A stretch of 64,000 nucleotides of DNA, taken from positions 2,718,501 to 2,782,500 of the forward strand of contig JAKNDB010000079.1 of assembly GCA_024305405.1 (NCBI GenBank), in the 5' to 3' direction. How positions within the stretch are numbered: position 1 is the first letter of the stretch; each line of letters starts with the position of its first letter. Both the position numbers and the translations under genes were made by a program. Under the pieces are notes generated by a model. It saw nothing but the letters and a program-made list of their open reading frames with translations, did not search any database and was not told the origin of the DNA. Source of the stretch: Dirofilaria immitis. Lineage: Eukaryota > Nematoda > Chromadorea > Rhabditida > Onchocercidae. Shown here piece after piece: positions 14,501 to 27,800 of the stretch.

Positions 14501-15535
14501 TCTTCAAATATAAAGTTCTTTTTGTACATCACAAATATTAGATAATCATGTATCATGAAGTTACTGGAAACATTCATCGTAAATTGTTACCGAAATAATA
14601 TTTTATGAAATTATTCATATGAATGTTTTGAAAATTGATATCGGTCATATTTGAGCCAATTGATAAATTGATATAATTTTAAAATCAAATTTCAAATATC
14701 ATTAAATGTATAATACATAATAGTTGAACCTTTTGGAAGCTACAAATATCTCAGAAACATTCAAAATTATCATTCGAAAGATTTTTCATAAATATAAAGC
14801 TTTAATTAATGTAATAATAGAAAAATGTGAAATGAAATAATTTCATTAATTTATCAAAAAGTGCAAAAAATTTGTTTATAAAATTATGATATTCTTATTC
14901 TTTCTTATTTAAGTAATTAATTTCCCAATTATAAATATATTTTCTTTTTAAATTATTTTCATATTTTAAGTAATATTTTTCATTTATCATTTTTAATTTA
15001 ATTTCTTGCTCAAATTATTCGTTATCATTTATAAATTTCAAATGAAAATTTTAATCTCTTTCTCTCACTCTCTCTCTTTTCTGTTTTCTTTTCTTATTTT
15101 TCATTCATATTAAGTATGTTCTGGTTTAGATCAATTTTTGATTAATGATTTATGTTCGATCTTATATACTTCTTTGCAATATCCTTCTCGTCTGTAATGG
15201 ATTAAATTTTGGTATAATATAATAATAATGGTAGAGGATAAGTTTACTATCAACCAGGTAAATTATTTGCAAAATGACAATTTATTGTTGGATAAACGGT
15301 CACCAAAATAATCCGATTATTTCTGGTTTTTTTTTTTATTGTCAAGAATGACTATGATACCATAAGTGCAAGAAAGAATGATCTGTTTAATATAATATAA
15401 AAGACTAATCATTGATGAATATGATGAGTGTGCAGATAGAGGAATTTGAAAGATAATGAAACAGGCTGATAATAAGGAGGAAAGGTAATATATGCATCTT
15501 AAGATGAAGTATTATCGGCAGTATCAGCATACAGC

Positions 15536-15571
15536 AGTAGTAGCAGTAGTAGTAGTAGTAGTAGTAGTAAT
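15536..15571. repeat. (GTA)n microsatellite
   Basis: GTA/GCA triplet run that encodes a Val-rich stretch in an otherwise unremarkable open frame at 15492-15731. Confidence 0.85.
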
Positions 15572-16575
15572 TCAGCAACAGCAGGAGGTTACAAATTTTA
15601 CTACATTACCCATCCTGTTTTGCCCCTATCATGAAGTCCTTCAACATTTAACAAACATTTCAAATATATTCACAGCATTAACTAATCCCATCTTTTTACC
15701 TGTATATGATGGATATTTAAGTTTGAAATAAACAAATTATTGAATATTTTAGGGACCAAAAAAATTTTAATTTTTACTTAAATTTTAAATTTACCAATTT
15801 TACAAATTCTTGCAGGCATAAATGTTATTTAAATTTAAAATCAAACAAAATTAGTAAATAATTTAGGAATGAAAAAAATTTGAATATTTTATTCAAAAAC
15901 TTTAAAATTTCTATTTGGAATGAATTTTTAAATAAAAAAATTATTTATTATTAATTTTAATTTTATTATTAATATTTAAATAATATTAATAAATTTTTAA
16001 ACGAAAAATGAATTAATCAAATATTACGAGAAAAAAATTTTTTTAAGAATACCGCAAGGATAATTTTGAGTAATTTTGTTATTTAATCAACCGATTACAG
16101 TATCCATTTTATAATTGGTTAATAAAGATATGTTGAAATTTCAGTCAAAATCTTTATAAATAATTGCGAATACAAAACTTTCGTAAAATAAATAAAAAAA
16201 AAATTGACCTACGCCCAACTGGTTGAATAATTAAAAGGATATAAAAAAGTCATCTATGGAAAAGAACCTTTCAACTGGAGAATTTTATTATTTGATATAT
16301 TACAAATGTAAAATATGTAATCATCTAAAATGAAACATATGAGAAGGTATGAATATCAATATTACAGTATCATTGATTAATTAACTATCCAATATGAGAG
16401 AAGTCGAAAAAAATCATAAATTGATAATTGGTAATAATGATATATGCTATCAGTACTTATTATCTTAGAATGAATCAGCAAAGCCGCTAAATTAAACAAA
16501 CACTAAATTGGTTAGTATCAATTGTAAAAAACTGATTATGAATAGAATGAATGATTGTTATAGAAAAAAATTAAG

Positions 16576-16665
16576 AATAAAAGAAATAAAGAAGTATTAT
16601 AAGATAACGATAGATTGTTAAATAAAAGAAATAAAGAAATATTATAAGATAAGGATAAATTGTTA
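16576..16665. repeat. 45-bp tandem duplication
   Basis: Two consecutive 45-bp units (16576-16620, 16621-16665) beginning AATAAAAGAAATAAAGAA and ending in TTGTTA, differing at a few positions. The unit length is a multiple of three, so both copies fall into one minus-strand open frame. Confidence 0.85.
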
Positions 16666-16880
16666 AATATTTGTCTATCATTAATATGAATATATACATA
16701 AATCGAGCAGTTTATTTGATTTGTCACATTAATAAAACTTCGATTTATTGGATTTTATAGGAGTGTGAAGTATCTATCTATATATATATTCATATACATA
16801 AATACGGATTATATTTATTTGACAAACAATCAAATATAAACACTAATATATTACTATCCTATTATTAGTTCAATGAATAG

Positions 16881-16925
16881 GATGATGATGATGATAATGA
16901 TGATGATGATGATGATTATGATGAT
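16881..16925. repeat. (GAT)n microsatellite
   Basis: GAT triplet run with one AAT interruption. Confidence 0.85.
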
Positions 16926-17035
16926 AGTTCGAATAAATATGATACGATAGCAAATGAATATTTTTGTGAGGGAGAGAAATTTATGTTTGTTAAAATTTAA
17001 CCTTTCACCCTAAAAATACGAGCAGATTTTTGATA

Positions 17036-17300
17036 GATTTTATTTGTAAAATTTAAATACTTAAAATATTGATAATGTTAGAGCATTTGTGCTATTCATA
17101 TATAATCAATTAATTTATTTGTTATCATTATTATTATCATGCTAGATGATATTTGAACTTTTATTTATATAGATTTTATTTATGAATATTTAACATATTG
17201 ATAATATTAGAGTATTTTTTTGTTGTTCATATATAATTGATTAATTTATTTATTATCATTATTATCATCACGTTAGATGATATTTGAACTTTTATCATTA
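17036..17300. repeat. Tandem duplication, ~135-bp unit x2
   Basis: Copy 1 (17036-17170) and copy 2 (17171-about 17300) both run from AGATTTTATTT through TATTGATAAT, TTCATATATAAT and TTATTTNTTATCATTATTAT to GATGATATTTGAACTTTTA. They differ by substitutions and small indels. Confidence 0.85.
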
Positions 17301-17708
17301 AACATTTATACCTTGCTGGCATTTTTATTGAAAATATATTTTGAAAATGAAGATAATTGAAAAAATCAAAAATCATAACAAATTTATTTGCAATAAGCAA
17401 ATTGATTTTGAAATTTTATCTTTCATACTAAATTTTATTGTTTAATTGAATTTTTAATAAACAAATATCAGTTAGGCAAATTAAAAAAACTAAGAAATTT
17501 ACAAGAAAATAAGGCAAAAAAACTTTATGATAAATTGACCTTTAACCTTTGGTGATATTTGAATTAGTAAAATGCATTTAAAAATCAAATTTCATAATTT
17601 AATTTGTTTAAAAAAATACTTAAAATATAAAGATTTTATGCAATTATCAATCAATCAATCAATAAAATGCAACTTCTATTCTTTTTTTAATGTTACAAAT
17701 TGATCAAA

Positions 17709-17731
17709 TGATAATAATAATAATAATAATG

Positions 17732-17800
<69 letters not shown>

Positions 17801-17801
17801 G
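17709..17801. repeat. (AAT)n microsatellite
   Basis: About 90 bp of nearly uninterrupted AAT triplets with two GAT/AGT variants. Confidence 0.9.
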
Positions 17802-18920
17802 TAATAATCAAAGGCTTGCAATCTGATAAATAATTTATTTACTAGCAAATCAAAATGATGCAACTCAAAAAAACAGTAATCAAAAATTTTTTTAAAATTA
17901 CTTGAAAATGAGTAGTTAATTTTTTGAGGTCAAATAATTTTGACTTCTTTCATTTTGATTTTATTTTTTTTCTTTTTTTCAATGATATACGAAACGAAAC
18001 TATTTATTTCGTTTATTGATGGATTTCTTTAAAAAAAAAAAATGAAAAATGAAAAATTAAATTTGACTTCATTTTGCATTTTCTTTAATTTCACAAAACT
18101 ATTCGTTGAATTTTATGAAATAAATTCTTTTTTTTCTATCTATTTTTCTAATTTTTTTCTAAATTTCAATCGTTTGAGTTTGTTAATTATATATTTTGTT
18201 GATTTATTTTTCGGAGAAAAGAAATTTTAGAAAAGATCGGAAAATTATACGATAATTTTGCATAATGCATTTTTTTTAAATTGATTACCAATTTTATAGT
18301 AAAATTTATATTTCAAAAAAAAAAAAGATATTAAATATAATTGTCCATTTTAGTATAATATTATAATTATTTGTCTATTCATTCTTTTTAAATATTAAAA
18401 TTTGATATTTTTTCTTTTTCTTTTTTTTCTCTCTCCAGGGTACTTATTATTTTTTATTGATTTTTAAATTTTTTTATCAAATCAGTGATTAATTTTGTTT
18501 CTTTTCGTTTTAGCTATATTTTGTTGAGAAAGAAACTTTTTATGTGGTGAAAAGTGAAATTGTAAATGTTATCATTTTTAAAATGATTTGTAAAATATGA
18601 ATAATTGTTGAGTGAAAAAAGCTTATCATTTATTTTATTTATTCAAATATGTAAAATAACTTAAAATTGATATTATCTTAAATCATCCGGAAAATAATCG
18701 ACCTGGTATTGACCTCAGATATCGTTTACTTTTCACATCCTGCAATTAACTATCATCCTTTTATACCAACAGATGGATCAACACCCAATCAACAGCTGAC
18801 AACATTTTCTACCATTTCTCTTGCTTATGTATATTATATATATATACAAGATTTATAATAGCCAATTGACGTTGAAAAATTCAAATAACAAATTATCATT
18901 ATCACTATGATAATTATCAT

Positions 18921-19083
18921 CCTCATCTCATTCTCGACTTCTTTGTAATCACATTCTTTAAAGAAAAAAATTTCAAAAAAGTAATTGTATTATTTTCTTA
19001 TCAAAATACATTCAATTTATCTAATTTTTTTGTTGCAAAATATGCAAGAATGTGATTACAATGAAGTCGAGAATGAGATGAGG
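18921..19083. repeat. 38-bp inverted repeat (foldback) with 87-nt loop
   Basis: Left arm 18921-18958 begins CCTCATCTCATTCTCGACTT. Right arm 19046-19083 is its reverse complement with one mismatch in 38. The loop is AT-rich with no internal continuation of pairing. A transcript would form a long stem. It could be a foldback/MITE remnant or a hairpin RNA precursor; the sequence cannot separate these. Confidence 0.85.
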
Positions 19084-21739
19084 ACAAGTGCATGTGTTGT
19101 CAGGAATTATCTCAAGAAGCAGATGTCAAAACGGCATCCTTTTCATTTACTCTATGCTTAAATGAACAGGTAAGAAGGTAATTGAGCCGAAATTAGCAAC
19201 AAATATTTGATAGGTGTCATAAAAAGCAATTTTATTCTTCCGGGTCAAAGATTACTACTTGATTAATATGCATTTTATTACAGATATTCTCGAGAAAAAA
19301 ATAATGAGAGAGAAAAAAAAAGAGAAATAAATTTTAATACAATTTTTTTTAATAAGTGATATGCTTTTTACTTCATGAGATTAAATTGAGTTATCATAAA
19401 TTAGATGATAAATGTTGAATGAGACATATACGCATATAATCAATACATATCATTAAGATTAAGATCTTATAGTTCGAGAAATCAATTGATCTTTTGGTTA
19501 AGTACTAACGAAAGCTTTTATTTGACAGTGTAATTTTATACCCATTTGTTTACAATTATTTTGCTTACACAGATGACAAGAATTATCCATCCATTCAACC
19601 ATTCCATTTATTCATCTAATCACATATAGCATAAGGATGGATTGATGGATGGATAGGTAGATTATAAGGTAGGTAAATTAAGTCGATCGACAAGAGGCTT
19701 CATTTCGGAAGTATTTTTTTTGTTTTTTTTTTTCGCCGTAACGATAAAATATCAATTATCTCAAAAGGAACCGAGACGTAACGCTTGAATGCATCCTGAA
19801 ATCTTCTCAAAATCATATACTAAAATGCAAAAAGTTGCGTAAAATTGTTGCATATCAGGATGACAATTATCGAATTACAATCACAAAAAGATATCATAGT
19901 TTGTTGTATTTTTTTCCTTTTTCCTTTTGAAGTATTTCCTCGAGAATTATCATTGATCGCTAAATAAATAAGCGATCCGTTATAATAATGATAATTCTAG
20001 AAATAGGGACATATTATTATTCTTTTAAAATAAAATTAACAATGTTAATTATTCGAAATAACAATTAATAGCATAATTATTGATTGAAATATTAAATTTA
20101 AAATTAATTAATAATTAAAAATTTAAGGATATCAATTGAACGATCGAAAATTGAAACAAATTGAGAGTAATAAAATATACACTTAAACAAAGAATCATAT
20201 CAATGATATTTAAGAATTTAGACATCGTTCAATGATTAGCATTAAAAAGTTTCAAAAATTTTAACTTATCAAATATTATCAATAATATTCGTAGAGACAA
20301 CGATTCTTGCATATTTTAAATCAATAAATAATCAATAAATCATATAAAAATTTATATTTGAAAATTATAAATAATATTTTTAAAATTATAAATGAGCAAT
20401 TTTCAAAAATAACTTTTTGAATTTTATTTAATTTCGTCAAAATACTTTACTGAATTTATTATGATTCCATTTATTCTGAATTCATCTAATATCTGAAGTA
20501 GCTAGCACATTACAACATTTTGGTGATATTATTTGGCTTGATGAAAGAAGCCAGAAGTTTTAAAAAAGTTTTACCATGGATTAATCAAGTAGGATGAATA
20601 ATAAGCTGAATCATCCATAATTAAGCTGAATTATTTGATGAGGTAAAAGAAAGCAAATAATAGATGTTAGCATCTCTAGCATCGTTATCAAAACAATCAA
20701 ATGATATAAACCTGATAAAAGTCATTGATAGATAAAAAAATTGTAATTTCAAATATCGTCTGTATTTACTATACCTAATTACAGCGATATTTAATTATAA
20801 TATTTACCTGTATGTCTTCCAAGTAATGGTAAGTTTATATCACCTGCTTATCGAAATGATTTCTGATATTATCAATTTTTTTTGACAGATACACCAAATG
20901 CTATTAATCAAGAAAGAATGTTCTTATTGGACTAATAACAGCCAAGATACGAACAGTAGCATCCTAGAAATATAAAAGATCTTAAGAATGAATTCAGCCT
21001 AGGAACATTTAATTAGATCATAGGAAGTGATCAAAATGTTTCCATTTCTGAGAGCCTAGGCTTTTTCAATCGTTCCAACATATGTTAATAAGACTTCGTT
21101 GAAAAATTAAGATTTGGCTTTCGAACTTTTAAATTTAATTCATAGTGAATATTTAATTCTTCTAGTATTCTTCATTTCTTCTTTTTCTTTTACAAATTTC
21201 ATCACATAGTTTACTCTGGTATTTCCCAAAAACTTTTGTTATCTATTAATTTTAGCTACATACTTTCTGTATCTCTTCGCGTAAAATATTGCTCTCATTT
21301 ACTATTATCGTTGTTGTCCGTTGTTCTTTCTTAATTTTTGCATTCCTTAATTCTCCATTTCATACTACTTTCCTTATTCTCTAACTAAAATACTCTCTTT
21401 TCACACGGGTTCTCATTATTCTTACTTTTCCTCCACTTACAATAATATTTCTAATATTTTTGTTTTCGCAAAAATTATACGTTTTATTTTTTCATATCTT
21501 TTTGATCTCCGACACTCTCCTTTTCATGTGTCATTTTTCCTTCAACGAAAAAACGGATTTTTTTAAGACAGTTGAACCATTTAGCGAAATAGTTCAGATC
21601 AGAGATGCGAGGTCAAATACCAGCGTGGCGTTATGTCCGGGGCGCTATGCAAATTTGATTTCTCGAGATTACTTGTGTCTGTATTTCTTTGGTATAATTA
21701 CTATTTCGATAGGAAAATTTGGTATTGAAGTGTTAATTT

Positions 21740-21752
21740 GAATTAATTTTAG
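21740..21752 (+). promoter_or_regulatory. Candidate SL trans-splice acceptor for CERT
   Basis: AATTAATTTTAG ending at 21752 lies 87 bp upstream of the CERT start codon and fits the nematode 3' splice consensus, with no preceding donor needed. This is inference from the motif only. Confidence 0.4.
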
Positions 21753-21838
21753 TGCACTTTAATTTGTCTGAATCTTTACATATTAACGACAAAGAAAACA
21801 AAGAGAAAATATTTGGGAAAGAAGAAAGGAAGGAAGGA

Positions 21839-24800
21839 ATGGCCACTGATCGACAGTACACCAATTCGTCAAGCGAAAATAATGAAGACGAAGATGAGGA
21901 CGATGCTTTGTAAGTACTTTATAAAAAAAAATTTATTTATATTAGAATTCAGTAAGCTAGTAAATGAATAATTGATCGCAATCAATTATTGTGTAGACTA
22001 TTATTTTTAATTAATTATGTTCCAATTTCTACTTCAGAGTAATTGATTGAGTAACTAATCATATAAGTAGCTTTAGATTGAACGAATAATTAAATTATAA
22101 AGTAAATTTAGATGGAAAAATAATGCAATAATATTAATGAAAAGTTTATGATAATAAGAACAATTTGAATAAATGAATGAATGCCAAATTAATGATTAAA
22201 TTAATAATTGAGTCCAAATAACTTGGGTTATAATATTAAAAATTTGCATTTCTATTATTTCCTTCCATCAAGTTAATTAAACAACGTTTGCTATTTATAA
22301 GCAAAATTAAATGACATTATAGCAAAACTGCGTGCAATAATTCGAGACGATAAAAAGTTTTGGCAGTAGACATTAGCATCATATTCATATCATTGATTGT
22401 TATATTATTGTTAGTCTTTATATTGCATTTAAATTTGAAGTTATAAGGAATGAAATTCCCGCTACATGTTCCACCGTAACTTAACGAGCGAGTGAAATGA
22501 ATGAATGACTGAATTGAATCCCGTCGTAGCAATTATCTTATAGGATGTAAAAATGGATTGATATCTTAGACTGAATAATTATGCGAGTTCTTTTAAATAT
22601 TTATTAAGTTTTAATTTTTTGGAATTCAAATTCGTTCATGATTTAATGTTTTAATTTTACGTTTTAAGGTTGAATTTTCACGGTACTATGTACAAATGGA
22701 CAAATTTTATATATGGATGGCAAAAGCGGTATTTTGAACTGAATAATGGTGTTTTGATATATTATAAATCGGAATCCGAAAAGCAGTGCGGAAGCCGTGG
22801 CTCAATTGCGCTACATATTGCACGAGTTGTGGTTAGTTATGGATTGTATTTTGATGGTATACGTATACAATATAACGATATAAAAAGTACTGATAAAAAA
22901 TGTATATATGCATAATAATATCATAAAAAGTATGATGTATGAGCGCTCTGTAAAAATCATGTAGTGTGGAAAATATTTTTTTGTCGGTTGGATATTTTTA
23001 TTTATTATTACGAAATTTCAGCAAGCAAAATATATAAGCAGGAAAATGACGAAAAAATAGCGGTTGAGAAGTTGGATCTAATTTTACTTATATTTTTTAA
23101 AAATAATTCTAGGCGATTCAAGCTTTACTCAGAAAAAGAAAAGAGAAGAACAATAAAATGTTGCACTAATATCAAATGAATGTTTATGCATTGCGATTTA
23201 TGAACGTCCACTGGAAAAATTTAACGGATGTCAAAACTTTTTCTTTTTAAAACAGTCTGGAAATATTCCAGAAAGATTCAGTGATTTTCCGAAGATTTGG
23301 TTTAGCTTAATGAATTTTTTCATAGTCTTACCACTTATAGTTATTTAATGTAGTTTTCATAGCTGCGTATACCAATTTTTATCTCACCCATAATTACTTG
23401 TTATTATAGGAAAGTTATATTGATTTTAATCGATTTGATGTGCTAACAAATGATGCTTGCTGGTATCTAAGAACCCAAAATCCAAAATCGCGGAGTTTAT
23501 GGTTACGTGCGTTAAGGTATCAGATGGTTCGTTGGATTTTATTTGTCATATTTTTAATTCAGGAAATGAATATCTCGATCTATTTACAGAATAATCGTCG
23601 TAGTACTTTAATTATTCTAGCAAAATCCCAAAATTTTATTCTAAATTGTAGAATACTTAATTTTTAAGTTTGGTTCAATCAACAAACGGAAAAACAGTTG
23701 TTCAGTTGATGATTTAGCAAAAACCACGGATCACGAACAATCGCCATTATCGGTAATTATTTTCTATTTGAACGAAATCAGATTAAAATAGTTTTGAATT
23801 AATATGTAAGAAGCAATGAATATGCAAATATGCAGTATTCTTTTTATCTTTTGATAGTCAATAGAGATATTTGAATTGATAGGAATTTATCTCATTTGAT
23901 AATGTTGGATTTATACGCACATTTCTTTTTACGAAGTTGTACTCTATGTTTGAAACGAAAATTTTCATGTTTCGAATATCTCTTATACACTCAGACTGTC
24001 TTGAATTTTTTGAATTTTGTTTTTTTTTTTCATAAAACGATAGCTGTATTTTTAATGGGAAAGAGTTCACTGTACATTTAAATGACTAATAGGAAAAAGT
24101 TAGGATTAAAGTTAGAAGTAAATGTTCATAGGTTTAAAAGAGGTAGAAAGTACACCATACTTTACACCATACTTTTTGTTTATTCTTTGCATTTCTACAT
24201 TCTGGATCAATCAAAAATTTTGATTATTTTCGATCTCATTTTAGTATACTTGAATAGAGTTAAAATTTTTTTGTTTCCATGGATAAAGAAGTGACGAAGA
24301 GAAAGTTGCAATTTGAATAGAAAAGAGATGCTTTAATTGTTCAATTGATATGGGCAGTTTCATCATTTTTCAGTTAAAATTAATGAATAAAATGGAACAG
24401 TTGGAGCGTTTTAATGATATGATCGGACGACAAGCAGTTCGTCTAGAAAATTTAATCCATACCATCAAGGATAACACGGAAAATGCTAGTGCTACTTCCC
24501 TTTTAGATGAAAGTATTGCACTGAATGCTGTAACTATTGCCGTATTGCAGAATATTAATACATGCATTCAATTACTCGCAAAACAGGTATTAATAAATTT
24601 TTCAAATGTTAATACAGCTATTATTCCATTACACTAAAAGTTAGATTTATAAAATTTTATAGATTTTCTTCTAAATTAAAAATTGAGAACTGATAAATAT
24701 TTTAAATAACCAGATATACTGACACATACGCCTTAATTTTTTATTCTTTATTAATCATTGTATTTTTCTTTACTAATCATTGTCTGTAATTTTCTTCTCC

Positions 24801-27800
24801 TTGATATGTATTTGCATAAGAACTGATAATATTTGCGAAGCAAATATTTTTTTCTGTTGAATCGACACAAATGAAGAGGCACTTGGAAAAAAGTTATTGC
24901 ATAATTCGCACATAAATAGTTCTGAATGAAATTTTTCGTATTTGAGAAATTTTGCCCAGAATTGAAAGATAAATGAATACATGAATAGAATCTTTTTACT
25001 TATGAATAAATGCAAGATCAAGATTAATTCTTGCATTATAGTTTCTTTTTGAAATAATTTCGAGATTCAATGAAAAATTGGGATGAGGATCTATTCTATA
25101 CACGTAATAATCTTCTGCATAATAGATTTTTGTAAGATTTGCGGGCTTCTAATTCATGCATCCATATTATGGATTACGAATATGAAATAGCCATATTATG
25201 GCATTTCTTTTCTTTTATTTCTCTTCTTCTTATTATGTCTTTTTGTTTTTAGAATTAAAATATTATTCATTAATACCGACATTATTTCATTAGTTTAAAT
25301 CGGATTATACCATGAAATATAGAATGTGGAGTATTTTGCAACGAAATGCAACACATCAAAGTTCCCGCTTGTTTTGTCTGTCTATTTTCCCATTTCTCTT
25401 GAATCATTCCATTGCCTTTGCTATTCGATTCTCCGTTTTTTGCGTGTTGCTTTTTTGATGAACTATTAACTGACGTGATATGACGTATTATTTGTATTTA
25501 ATAAAAGACTAATTTTTCTTAATGATTCATCATTCTGGAGTAAACATTGTCGAAAATACTCCTGCTTTTAATAGTGAAAATAACCGAATAGTTCAGTCAT
25601 TTCAATCATTACATTAATTCACTTTTGTTAGTGACAGTATTAACTTACCGTATATGACCAACAAATCTTATTCATACAAATACTACTTCATCTTTTCTTA
25701 ATCAATGCATATGAAGATAATGGCAATTCTGAATAGATCAAGTACATTGAAGGTCAAATCAATAATTGCCAATCCAAAAGCAATTTCTTGCCCAATTATT
25801 CAGATTTTCAATAAACCACACCAATTTGTTAATTCTTTCATACGATGATCATTCGCTATTGAAATTATTGATTAGAATAGCAGTATGATTCCTATTATTA
25901 TATTGAGTTGTAGGAAATATGTCATGAATATTTAATTCCAAAATGGATTTATATTGATTGTAATAAATGATTAGGCAGTTGGTATATAATCTGCTACCTT
26001 TTACACTGACTCTTTATCATGTCCTATATACTGCTTTGCAACCAGTCGGAGTGAAAAGTTCTAATATTTTTGCAAAAATAGATTTTGTGGAAGCATAACG
26101 CCCATATTCTATATTCTTTTTTATAATATCGTTTTAGGCTAAAATCAATCGTAATCTGCGTTACGACGAGCTTCGCCAAATAGAACGCAAAGTAGTTGCT
26201 AATAATACTTCACAACGCAGTATAATGAATCATACATCCGTAAGTTCTAATTTGTGTTTTGAACGAATTGATAGAAGATAAGTAACATATTATCTCTATT
26301 AAGCTAATCATAATAAATTTTTTGGCAAAAAATAGCGTGATTTTGAATTTTGATAATATTTGGATCTTTTTACGTTTCTTATTTCTCGCCGCAAAATCTT
26401 CAGATAATTCAGAATTTATATCTTTTAAAGATGGCTTATTTAATTATCTATAGAGCTACCTTTTATAATACACCAGAATTAACATACGTCCACTATTAAA
26501 TTCTGTCTCTTTCTATCACTAATTCTATTCTCGAATTCATTTATTTGTTTTCATCGTGTTATTTCTATGTTTATTTTACTTTTAGGAATTGAATAATGTT
26601 TTAAGTGATGATGATGAACAAGAATGGCATGATGCTTATGATAATAACCTCAAAAATGTAAGCGAATCCGATTTTGCAATTCGTATGTTTGTTAATTTGA
26701 AATAGTTCTTAATGCAATGGTTAATTTATTATTTTGTTACTTTTTACTTTATTAACTTGAGTTATGAGTTACTTTTTAATTTTCTTTTGGAATCTTTTGA
26801 GAATCCAACCTTTACTGATTAGATCGAAAATGAAAATATCTTAATGCTTCTAAACGTATATTATAAACTATTAAACTGTAAATGATGTTTGGCAATCCAA
26901 AATTTGTCATTTTTATGAAACGCATCCAAATAATTCTAATGGTGTGAACACATCCACGAATATCTAGAATAGCTGACCAAAATAGCACATTAAATAAAGC
27001 TAGCCAATTTGGTGGAAATTTTCAGATCTTATGTATTAATTGATAATTTTATTAAAATTATCAATTCATTCTTACATCTTACTTTATGCATTTACGTATT
27101 TCATCTCGAGAAATAATTTGAATTTTTGTGTTACATTTACATATTTAATCGAGTACAAAAAACTACTGAACGTTTTTTATGCGGTGTCCCAAATGTCCTG
27201 TACTACCAAAATTACTGGTTTTACAAGGACGCCCAAGTGTCTTATAGTAGCAAAAAAAATTACTGGTTTTTTTTGTAATTGTTTGATTCAGTTATATATT
27301 GCATCACTTTCTTGCGATTTATTTCAAATTAATTGATAATTGTAGGAAAAAGAAGTCACAAGAATATCCAATATGGAGTCACGAACTGAGACAAAAAAAC
27401 AAATGAAAATTATCCCGATATCTCTGAGTCACCTCCCAAAAATATTACTTTGCCTGCATCCAATCCATTTGCAATGGAAATCAACCAAATTGCGGCGGAA
27501 CAATTAAAATATGCCCGATCTAGTATTTATGAAGATGTATGATTTCGATTTTAAATACCAAATTTCTAGCCTAACGATAATAGACAAATTGAAATAAGTT
27601 GTAATTGGCTTCTATTTAGTTTATAATTATGCAATCAAAAAGACATACAGTGTACTGAAACTCTTCGACAGTTTTGACTCAAATTTAAAAATGAAACGGA
27701 AAAATAGATTTTCAAAGTAACTTGGTCTGTTTATGCTGCATTTGGAAAAGATGGATAAATTCTTAAATCGAAGTTACATTAATGATTCTTTCTTTTTATA

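Larger units (their letters stand above)
10001..21838. other. Gene-poor region upstream of CERT
   Basis: No supported gene. Two short coding-like stretches (about 11120-11290 plus, 18680-18850 plus) are described as findings but match no family I recognise. The rest is AT-rich DNA with ATTGAATTAAA-type degenerate repeats (11359-11515), GTA, GAT and AAT microsatellites, two small tandem duplications (16576-16665, 17036-17300) and a 38-bp inverted repeat (18921-19083). The last ~400 bp before the CERT trans-splice site (about 21170-21560) are strongly pyrimidine-rich on the plus strand. Confidence 0.6.

Noticed and set aside
14380..14577. Minus-strand 65-codon frame starting MNVSSNFMIHDYL
   Set aside because: No family resemblance or gene context; frames of this length are expected by chance in 64 kb.
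21460..21741. 93-codon plus-strand frame containing NTSVALCPGRYANLISRD
   Set aside because: Relatively GC-rich middle, but no recognisable domain. It lies where the CERT promoter or outron should be, and ends before the trans-splice site.
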